64,000 nucleotides of DNA from Lineus longissimus. Taxonomy: Eukaryota > Nemertea > Pilidiophora > Heteronemertea > Lineidae. The stretch spans positions 9,982,001 to 10,046,000 of the forward strand of contig NC_088312.1 of assembly GCF_910592395.1 (NCBI RefSeq). The letters run 5' to 3'. Below, piece by piece: positions 12,221-24,200 of this stretch; the first letter of the stretch is position 1; each line of letters starts with the position of its first letter. The notes under the pieces are model-generated. The model worked only from the letters and a program-made list of their open reading frames with translations, was not told where the DNA came from and searched no databases. A program made the position numbers and the translations under genes.

Positions 12221-15200
12221 AAATTGTGCGAAGAACACTACATACAGTGCCTGTTCTCAAACTTTCTTAGTAATTTAATTAAAGCATTCATATTTATTTT
12301 CTTGCTTGCAGCTGACAAGGAAAGGGTGGATGTCCTGGTCGAGTTTGAATATGATGCCGATGAAAAAGATGAATTGACCCTCCACCCTGGGGATATTATC
12401 AGGAACGTGTTGCGGTCTGATGGTGGCTGGTGGGAAGGAGAACTCAATGGCAAGGTTGGAGTTTTCCCAGATAACTTTGTCAAAGTCATCGTAAGTACAG
12501 TCAAAGTGTTTTTCCTTCACAATTTTATTTTCATCAGAAGTTTGGTGTCAAGTCAGTCTATTTTAAAATATTCCGGTAGGTAGGTCAAACATAGTCGAAC
12601 ATAGAAACAACAGAACTCTGCAGCTTTGGCCAGACTTAGACGTGTCTTAGAGCTTGAGGTTCCTCCAGTGCTCGTGCTGCACTTGTGAAGTCCTTTCTTG
12701 TAGTAAGGGGATCAACCCAGATAAGGCAACGTTGACCTATTTGCTAATGCTATCCCTTTAGTTGGCATTCAATGATTACATTCATATCATATCTGGATAG
12801 CTACATACATGCATCCATGCACTTTTTTTGTCAACAATTCAAAAAGTTGTTTAATTTTTGAAAGTCGTTCTTTAATTCAAGTTTCTAATTTTTTACCTTT
12901 AACAACTTTTTACCAGAACTCTGCATGTTGATTGCATAATGCATGCATGGTGTACTGTAAACCTGACGTGAAAGTGACATTTTGGATGTAATTGTACAAC
13001 ATTAGTCATTGTATCAATCAGTGTAGACATAATTGCATGATGTTACCTATACTCAACAGATGTCACACATCTGAATAGAAACATGTCCAACTCCAATCCT
13101 GTCAAATTTTCCGTATTCGATATCATCCAATCAGGATGTTGCAATGCATTGTACAGGTACAGTGTAGGCCTACCTGTCATTACCAAGTTAAGTAGTACCC
13201 CCTTGGCGATACTTGATCTATCAGCAGCTGTGCACCAGTGCGCTATTACATTCCATGCATGAGATCAATTTGTCAAAGCTGGATGAACCTCATATGAAAT
13301 GTTGATGGTTCGATGTATAAAGGGTGTTCGTCGGAAGAATCATGACTACAATCAAAACCCTGTACGTTTCATTTCTTATCTATTGAAGTGTTTGTTTGAA
13401 GCAATATATTTGTTGAAGTCAAAAGTCTACTGTTGTTACTGTACGTATAGCAATGAAGTAAAAAGAATTTGTTCCTGTTTTTGTCTATTTAGGAACCAAA
13501 AGAAGAAAATGTTCACAGAAAGGACACACTTCCACACCACAGAAAGGACGAGGCTCACGGGCACAATAAAAAGGAGGAGGGTCACCATAAAAAGGAGGAC
13601 GCGCACAAGAAAGATGGAATGCATGTGAAGGAGTTGAAAAACGTACTCTCTAAGCAAGTTGGCTCAGTCCATGGACCTGGGCCTGCACAACCTGGTGTGA
13701 CCAAAAGAAATCGAGGTAGGTTCTTGCAAAAATTACCACTCTGCATAGGCTAAGCCATTACACTATGTTGACGTAGCTTTTGAGAATATTCTGGTAGTAC
13801 TGTGGCAAATACACATGTAAAAAATCTCTTCACTTCATAATAGGGCCTACATGGCCTTCGACCTTATATATGATGATGATGATGATGATATTATAGGGTT
13901 TGTTTCCTGTCCTGTTAGTTAAGTTTTATGTACCGAATCATCATGGCTTGATTGCATGATGTGACGGATTCTTCCAATTAAAAGCGTGGCAAGTAATGGT
14001 AAATTTGTTTGCCTTATTTAGTAATAAAAGTGAGATATTGATCCACTGGCATTACTAGATGGCTTTGGTTATGGACAGAGCATGATAACGAAATAAGCTG
14101 TGGGCCTAATCATATTCCAATGCTAACTCGGTGTCAATGGTTGAAATTTGTAGGCTGGAATGTTAACTGGATAATAGGTTATTCACTCAACTGGTGCTTT
14201 TACTATTGTATGGGAATATCTTATTTTGGAATATTTTATCATATATGAGTTATGACCCATCCGATAGTGAGGAATTGAGACTTGCTGTCATTCATGCAAA
14301 TAGTGCTTGTACAAGTGGACGGTTGTGCAAAGACAGCTCGGATTGTTGTAGTATTTGTGCCGAATTTGACAATTGGATAAGTCAAGATGACCAGTATTGT
14401 TATGAGGGGTAAGTCGGGTGTGTGTCTTTGAACTAGACAAGTGGGTTCGCCGGGTAATAAACTAGGACATGATCAGTCTCGCATCTTCCTCAATCCTGGT
14501 TTATCACAAGCATGTATTCAATTCATACTGGTGCGTACTTCTAGCTCTCTGAAATGTTTGCATGACTTTTGAATTATGGATTCAGCCAAATTTTAATGAG
14601 ATTCCAGGGTGTGCATTGATTTTTAGTGGATGTCTATGCAAGGATGCATGAATGCATTCTGTCAAGTATGTTTATGGTTTTAGACTGATGGTTGCCTCAG
14701 TGGTTTCGTGTATCATCACCATGCACCACCAAAAAAATAAAACATGGGTTGTGACTGTGAGATATACACGCACATGTGTAACTGTGAGAAATTTACTTCC
14801 ATCCAAGTCTACATGGTCAGGGTTCTCCACAGGGTTTTGCTCAAGGCAGGGTGGTACCCTTGTTATTCAACCTTTTAGAATTCTAGAGCAAGGTCGGGTT
14901 GCTCTTCCAAGGTAGGATGGTAAGCTGCCCAGGGGTGGGCCCCCTTGATACAAGGCCTTGTGGTGAACACTGATGGTGTGGTTTGACCACACCCCAGGAC
15001 TTCCTAAGTTTCCATCAGTTTTTGATTAGGGAACTTGGCGTTGACCCAGGTTTTCTCCAATTTGCACTTAATCTGTGTCAGTATATAAATATAAATTGTC
15101 TCCAGTGGGGGTGGTGCCCAATTATTGTAATCATGTCTTGTGAGTGTAATCATGATTTGATGTTTCTTTATCAGTCTTCACACAAAATGCTTGACTTGAC

Positions 15201-18200
15201 AATTTTTTTCGAGTGCCAACTACCGTATTTTGCTGCGTATAAAACGCACCGGGGTATAAAGCGCACCCATTGAGTCCGTAGACAAAATCCAGACATAAGG
15301 CGCACCTACGTAACTTCTGACAAACTGTGGTGCGGGTTCGGATCGAGAGTTCTTTGCGTCGCATAAACCTGAAGCACCAGGAGGGACCACCTTGGAATTC
15401 CTCTATCAGCATGTCGTCTGCGATCGTTCTTGCTTTCAATCGGATGCTAACGGTCGAGACGCCTCTGCCAGCTGCCCTCTGCTCTGTAACCCATGCCATT
15501 ACTGTATCTTCAAGTGCTGGCCAGCGTGCCTTGTCACCCCGGAACGTCTTCCTTGATTTCTTGGTCTTCTTCAGGGCATCCTTCATCTTTCGCCAACCTC
15601 GCACCATAGACTCATTGATACCAAACTCCCGACCGGCGGCTCTGTTCCCGTGCTGTTCTGCATACTCGATAACTTTAAGCTTGAATCTGGCTTCATACGA
15701 CGTTCTTCTCTTGACTGGAGGCATCTTGACTGTTCGTGGATTCTGGATTATTATGACGTGGCCTGTTCGCTTGTACTTGTGATATGTCTCAACAGTAATT
15801 TTGACCCCTATTTATACCCCTTAATTGGCTCCTGATGTAGATTTTTGTGATGCCACAGATTTGCATATGATTAATTAGGGCAATTAACTGACCCTTCAAT
15901 AAAATGAGTTGTACTAATCAATCTCCCCTAGTTGTGATATGTGTGAATCATTTTGATTGGTTTAATTCATCTGCCAAAATTTACGATTTTCTCACCTTTT
16001 TAGTGTGAATTGAACCATCGGTTGGGAAGGATATCGGACCTGCGATACTTACCATTCAAGCCCATGCTCAATGATATCATCGGCTAATCGGGCCCTCTGC
16101 CTTGACTATTCCAATACACAGAACAACAAATAACTACGCTTGTAGGCTTATGTTATTTTATATTCAGATGATAATAATTTTATTATAGAAATACGGGTGC
16201 CAATTCCTAAAGCAAAACAAATACCGGTACGTATTTGCCGACCTAAAAAATAAAATAAAATGCATCAGATCTTCAGAATGATGATAATAACTTCTGAGAT
16301 GCCCCCTGCCTATCTTTCCTTCGTAAAAGCCTCGCTTTGATGTTAAATCATGGCGGCACACGATCAGCTGATTTATCGATTTGGATTTATCTCGCATCTA
16401 CGCTCAGAATATTGCCACTAAGGACCCTCAAAAACATTTATAGAAGTAACTGAAATGATAATGAGGATACTAATATGTATTGCGTACAGAACAGGCGAGT
16501 TAGCATCGGTGAACTATGCAAAGTGCATCGATATTCCCGATTTTTCTTTCGTGCAAAAATATAAAATGCGCCGACTTGGTTGCGAGCCAAAAAAGCCGTC
16601 AAAAGAAATGAGTTGATGGAAAAAAATCTTGTGATCATTCGGTGGCTTCCTAGGGCTAGGCCATAGATAACACGCACCTTTGTATAACGCGCACCCCCCG
16701 ATTTTAGGGCTTTCTTGGGTCAAAAAGCTGCGCCTTATACGCAGCAAAATACGGTACTTACATTGGTAAAGAACATCGTGATGATAGTCTTTAAAAAAAT
16801 CAATTTATTCTTAGAAGTATTGTGTGACACATAATCGTTTTAAATGGGCGTCTTCAAGAAAACTGAACTATATAACAGGAAGTTCAATGAAAGAATGAAT
16901 GCTCTTCCATTGTTTTGTGTAGAATTGAACTGAAGAGTATACATTTTGTCAAGAGGAAATAATGTAGTATGTACATGTAGGCCAGTGTACATCATTATCA
17001 TGTGATAAAATTGATAGGCCTAGTTTTAAATTTGATAATGGTAGGCTAATAGTATAACAGGGCCAATCTCACATTCGCACTTGATGTCAGATAGGCCTAC
17101 CGAGAGTGTTGAATGATAAAATCAATAAATTGAAAAAAGGACAATTGTCTTTTTACAAATAATACAAATGATAAAAAAGTAACGATATGAACTCCCAAAT
17201 CTGCGAATAGGTAAATTTGTTGTTGTGTATGAAGGGCTGGTCATGTTCATTATGATGCCTACTGCACATATGACTTCAGCAAATGCTACATGTTATTGAT
17301 TTGCAGATCCATGTTGTCCTTCATGTCACACCAACAGGATATCACTCTGATGTTCGATTCCCGTGGCGCCATGATATATGTTCTGTGTGCAAGCTAATTA
17401 GTTATATGTGCTAAAATGCTCTTGTGACTCATCTGGGGCTGTCTCAGAATTCATATCAGATTGCTGAAGCAGGGAAAAGTTCCATGTGCGGAGTTGTTGT
17501 AATTTTCATCAATCTTATCACTATCATGCTGCTCCTCAATAGGATAGATTTGACAATAGCCCTTGAAAATAAAAAAAATCAAGGTAGGGTCACTGGGTGG
17601 CTGCTTGCAAGGTAGGGTGGTGAGCTGCCAAGGTAGGATGAGCCGCCCTGACAAATGGCCCTGTGGAGGACACTGCTCTTGGAATGGTTGAATCTGCCAG
17701 GGGTGATACTCCAGTCAGCATAACCTGTCGGGTCATTTATCATGTTGATGTACTCAAGCTGTTAGTGAAACACCCCTTCAAGATGGTAGACTCACAGATA
17801 AGGTAATAATGATGAGGGGATTATTGACAATTGAGTCTGTTCTAGTTCTAGGAGTTTTAAAATGAGTAGTTATTTCTAATCCTGAGACAACTTCTCTACT
17901 TGCAGATTCTGTGATGAGGCGCAAGAAGTTTGCCAAGGTTGCATACAGCTACACGCCAGAGAATCAAGATGAGCTACGCTTAGAGGTGGGAGAAGTAGTG
18001 GAGGTTATAAATGAGGTATGTGTGACAGTCACACCTTCTTGACACAGTGGCAGAGATTAAACTGTATCACACATGACAAAGTGAGAGGTGTGCCTATCGA
18101 CACTATAATGATATTTGTTTCTTATTTCAGGAGGAGGAAGGTTGGTGGAAGGGCTCGTTGCGTGGCCAGCAGGGCCTGTTTCCATCTAACTTTGTGGAGA

Positions 18201-21200
18201 TGATTGCTGCGCCTGGTGAGGCTGATGAAAATGAGAAGAACGAGAAGAAAGAACAAAATGGTTTGTATAATCTCAGCTCAGATGATGGATAAATTGACAG
18301 GCGTCTCGCTTTGTCTAGTTCTGCTTGACTCTGCTTGTTCTCCACAACCAGAGTGGCTAATGTGAAATTTGGGTCTCTACTGATTGGCACCTCTCGTTGT
18401 CGAGCTTCAACAAGAGAGTATTATTCAGGTAAAGATGCTGTTTGCTGCGACTGCATAGAATGTTTCCTGTTGGTCTCTTGATCGTTTTGTCATTGGTGGC
18501 AGAATAGCACATATCGCGTTGAATTGGGAAAATGCAAGCCGACATGTTTTGACATGGAGATTTTTATTGCAGATGATAAACCAGCGAATGAAGTGACAGA
18601 AATCAAAGGCAAGAAAGTCAAAGGTGTCGGTCTCGGCAACATATTCGGCAATGAAGAAATCAAACTGAGGTCGACTGTCAAGGACAAGGTATAGTAGACA
18701 CTCTGGAGTGTCACATTTGGATGGGTGGGTGGTTGGAATAGACTTCGTGGTGGTCTATGGGACGTCTGACCTAATTATGGCGGCTTTTTGAAAGAGTGGG
18801 TATTTTCAATCTCTAGAGATGATTGTCACTGACTGAGGAGGAACGGGTGGTAAAGGGTCATTATATTGAGGAGGCAAAACTCCCTTTGACCCTAAATGGC
18901 AGAGTATCATTTCAACCTTTTTTCCCCTAGACTGTGAATCCAAATATTTCACTTAACTTTTATATTACAGACGTCCACACCGCACGACGAAACTCCACCA
19001 CGGCCGATTAAACCTAGTAAGTCATTCAAAATGTCTCCTTGAAGGAACTTCCATCTGCTGTAATCGTGACAATATGTTAGTCCTACCAGGAGATGGACAA
19101 TGCATTTGCCATTGTCTAACCATTTTGTACTGTCTCATTTGATACTAGATTACATGTGGTTTAAGGTTGTCTGGGATGTGGTTGTATTGACCTTCCAAAT
19201 ACCAGATGGTAGAGTAAGCTTTTGGTGATGACTCAGTTACATTTACAGCAGGTCGTAGTTCTTTAACTTGTCCTCAACCAGTCAGGCTTTATTCCTGATA
19301 AGAGCTTTGTTATGACTAAGTTTGCACAAACTAAATGCATGTTGGATGTGTCAGATGTAGCCTAAGGTATTGTCAGATGTCAGCTTGTCACTGCCATGGA
19401 TGTGCGTAGCTTCTCACAGATTTATGTGGCCTGGAGAAGAACGGTCGAAACAGTTGGCATAAAGCACTGGATACTATCCACGCATTTTGCCTGATGTGAC
19501 TACACTTTGTAGTGCATTTCTAAGTCCGTACGAACAGTTGTCTTATTGTATTGTGCTCAATAAACTGTTGTTTGTGTTCTGCAATGTACCAGCTCCGGCA
19601 TTGGTTATGTTTCACTGCAATACAGAGAAATAAGCTTGTCGGTCAAAGTGAGTCAAAACTTTAAATCTCTGCATGCAACCTTGCTTAGCTTCCTTTTATT
19701 TCTTCTTCCACGCTCAGTGCTTCCTTCCCACGAGTCTCTGATATTTCCACTTCATCATCAGGACTCTGGTTTCCGTGCACCTCGCACAACCTTCAACTTG
19801 AGCTCCGAACGTTTGAGTGTCTGTCATGAACCTTCCCGACCTTTCTTATTCCCATTCCTCCCTCCCTCTCCCCTAACCACCTCTCCCCTTCCTGCCCACA
19901 CTCCAACCTCACACCTCCTTTCTCCTGTCTACTCCTCTAGTCTCACCTTCTGCTGCTCTGGATCGAACAGAGGCTGCCATCGACCAAGCAAGTGAACGGG
20001 GAGAGGCCAGTCAAGATATCGCATCCGTTCTTGACTTTAAAAAAATCAGTGAGCAGATAATGAAGGTGAATGAGGAATTGTCAGCGCGTTTTAGAACTGG
20101 AGACGGTGTCTATTTTGCTGAACAGAATGATAGTATTGCTGACACAAGCAGTGTAGAGATTTTGGAGGAAACTTCTTCACAGAAATCATCTCAACCTTTC
20201 CGAGCATTTTTGAACAATTGGTGCACAAACACTAACCCTTTTGTTCCAAGTCATCAATTGGACTTTACCAAGAATGACTCTGACTCTGTCTCAGATGATG
20301 ACGATGATGATGCTGAACTGTTGTCTGAGATTATTGTTCCTGTTGAAGGGATCGATTTGAATAATAATGATGACAGCTTGGGCTTCGAATTTGAACCTTG
20401 TACCCCTCCTGGCGGTGCCTCGCTCACGCAGGTCACTGATGTTACCCTGTCCCCTGGCCTGAGGGATGATACACTAGAGATCAGTTGTCTTTCCCTGGCC
20501 AAGGAGACGCCACCGCCTAAACTTACTTTCAAACGGCGGCGATCCCTGCACGACACACCCAATAAACGTCTTGCCAAAGATGTGAAACCGATCCCAGGTG
20601 AACCGGTAGATCAGGCAGAATCTTGTGGTGCGAGTAAGCCCAGTGTGGAAGTGTTAGATTCTGGCAGTGTGACCCCTGAAATTGTCCAGGGCGCAGGGGA
20701 CACCTCCTCTGTAAGTGTCACGGATGAGTCTGGCAATAGTAGTTTCCAGTTGTCCTACTTTGAGTCGGAGTTGATGGGAGACATGGGCGATGTGTTGCGT
20801 ACAATGGGCTTCACTGGTGAAGAATTGAAGGGGAAATTTGGCATTGGTGAAGAGGAACGGGCATCTGATGGATTGGTCACACCAGAATGTAGCCAAAATA
20901 ATGCAGCAGGTAACGTTAGTGTTGCAGAGAATGATAGTGATAAGTCTATTGACTCGAGCTTGGAGAGAGGTAAAGTCAGTCTAGCTAGTTGTGTTGGGTT
21001 TCATTCATTTGATCCAGTTTCCATCCCAGATAGTGTCAATGTGACAAAGAAGCGTCTGTCCAGGTTGTCCTACACGTCCCAAGAGAAGGAAACTTCGATG
21101 TGTCAGGAATTCGATGAGGATGGAAACAAGCACGTTAGATTCTCGACGTCACCAGTGTCTCCTGTTGAAGATGCAAAAGTATTTGCTGATGTACCGTGTG

Positions 21201-24200
21201 AGCTAGATCTTGATGAAGAACCATCTCTACTGATGACGCTGTACTATGGTACGGTTGTAGATTCGGCGGAGATTGTTGATGAACAGGAAACCCCAGGTCG
21301 AGATAATCTTACTGAGACATCCAAACCCTCTAGCCAACAACTGGTTCAAAAGAAAAGCCCAGAAGTTGAGACATATTTAGAGCATTTGAGACTTGGTGGA
21401 AAGCAGGAAACTCCACGTCGAGCTGAGCCCATTGAGGCATCCAAACTCCCAAGCCCAGAAGTTGAAACATATTTAGAGCATTTGAAACGTCGTGGAAAGC
21501 TTCCTCGAAGTATTGGCAGCATGACAAACCGGTACCAACTCCACAGAGCGTCAGATTCATATGGTACCTTGCTGGCCGATTGGAAGATCTCTGGCTCTCC
21601 CATGAGAGATAATTTCTGGACAAGCTGTTCTTCTTCTACCATTTGGAGACTGCAAGAAGAGCACCAGCCTTCCCCTCAGCGTTCTCAACTCAACTTGCCA
21701 GGACTTGGACCTGTTGGAAAGAATAGACCTGTAGCTAGTGTCAAACCTTTTGACTCTTCAATGAATTCATCACCAGTGGAAAATTCAGCCAGACGTTTTG
21801 AGATCTCCCCCAACTCCAAGAGGTCTGGATGCTGTATAGTCATCGTTGTGACAGATCCCGATGGTATTGATGCTGTGATGGATGTAATTAAGATACCCGA
21901 GTATTTGCGTCATACTGGGTCTGGGCCAGAACTTGGTGGTAGCTTGGCTGCGATGAATTTGGCTGATTGTAGGCTGGAGGGAGAAGTAGTTGGTGTGGAA
22001 ATGGTAGATGTTGGATTGATGGCAAGAGATGAGCGAGATTTCTTCAATGAATCGTTCATAGAGAGCTCAAATGAAAGCCTTGTGGATGGTAAAAGTCCAG
22101 AAAAAAAACCCCTGCCTAAGGTTAAGAGGAAGAAGTCCATCTTGGCACGAGTAACTGCCTTCTTCAGGAGTTTGGGAAAACCTAAAATGAGGCAACGACC
22201 ATTGATGAAAATACATTCTCGAAGTAAGAAGTTGTCAAAATATAGGACAGCGATTGAGGAGGTGAAAGGATCGCCGAAACATGGCAGTGCATTTTTGTCT
22301 GAGTCACCCTGTAGACCACCAAATTCTTTTCAGTCCTTGTCGGATGGGGAAATAGATTACACGATGGTGTCAGCCGACAGTGGCTCCCTCTCTGATGGTG
22401 ATATTGAAGCAGTCATGAAGCGGCCATTCTGCTTGCTCCCCTGTGATGAAGATGAAGAGGACGTGTCACTAGTGAGGACTCTCCACCGTGGTCCAGTTTA
22501 TGGTTCTGGGGAAAACTTCGATGGGCAGGAGTTTGTAGACTTGAACAAGTCTGTCCAAACGTCCACTCCACTGAAGAGTAAATTCAAGAGCCAAGAGTCT
22601 GAGCTGACTGAGGTTTGTCAGAACAATAATGCCACCGCCACGTTTGTGGGAACTGAGCCGAAGTACTTCGAGGATGATCGTAAGTGCCAGTGCTCACGTA
22701 AGGTCAAAATTGTCCTTGACTATAGTGCCAAGTTAAAAAATGCTGGATTGAACCCTCCGCAGTTACCAGTGTCAAAGGAAGATTTAGAAGCTTCCATCCA
22801 CAACATGAGTGCTGATGAATTGGCTCTTCTGGCTTCAAATGTTGTTGATGGGGTATTGGCACGTGTGCAGCGTGAGATGGAAAAACAACTAATTGACGAT
22901 GTGGAGAGTTTTGATGATCTCGGAACCAGTCCTCTATTCTCCTCGGAGGATACCGTGTCCGAGGTGAGAACCAATGTTTCGGAGTCTGCTAGTTCTGATC
23001 AACATCTTAAAGACCTTCTGGAGACTACGTGTGACTCGGAACACGCTGAGCCTTTCTACTCCATTGCCTATGTCAGTCCCCGAGGCATCTCCTACAGGTT
23101 CAACTGTTGAGTTCAAGGCATTAATGTACCTGATCGTGATCTACTGATCATGATCTACTGATCATTTGTACGTGCAGGTATTTACTTTGTCATATTTGCG
23201 ATGTTTTGCATTTGATTTAAACGGCATTTGTACTTTTACCTTATTAAACTTTGGCTGTTATTTGATGACAGGTTTTACTGCATTTATAAATTTGTTGGAC
23301 ATTTGTAACTGTAATAATTATGCTAATACATGTACTAGTTCCATTTCTTGAATAATGAGAACGTCAACTCATTGTGTAGTCATCAGTCAATCATTCATGG
23401 TGCTACATATTTTCTGACGGGTCTAGTTTTTGATATCAATTCTGAATTCAGATATTTTCAATATGATATTCATGCATGCCCAAGAAACTTTGTCCTGGTC
23501 TTTCTGGCATTGTTGTGTTATTTGAACAGAAAGTCTATGTGAATATGTTGTAATTTTATTGTTATTTGCCTTCTGGTTGAAAAATGTTTTCGTTTGAAAT
23601 GTTTTGAATACAAATGTGATGCCCTACAAAATCCGTCCAGAACTATGTAGATTATTGTTGTGAAGATTGTTATGGTTGTACTACATTTGTACAGTTCATG
23701 AAGTTCTTAAAAAATGTTCATGTTAGAATAAGTTCATGTTGCAATTGTAATGGTTTTGTTAAAATAAATTTTGATAAAATAAGTTTCCTTTTGATGTGTT
23801 CATCTTGTTACTCCGCTTTTAGAGTGTTAAAAAAATATCTCCATCAGCATCCCGCGTGGAGGCTGCTTTCTATGGCTACATCTGACATCCATGAGTATGT
23901 GTGTGATACTTTTTCTCAATTTCATTTGTTGCCAACACCTACATTTGGTTAGGGCATGCTAAGAAACTAACTTATTATTGATTCCGCTCCTCCCCCAAAC
24001 CTCCAAGTGCTACCTAAATTTTTAATTCCAGGAGTTAGTGTTAGGATTCAAAAAGGTAATAGGATATTTCTTTTATAGATGTGTCAAATAATATTTAGAC
24101 AAGAGTTGGGTGGAAGTCTATTGCATGATGCCCCTGCATTCTCTTTGTCTCTGAGAAGCTGAACATCTGTCGTGGATCAGTTTCACCCCACTATTTCACA

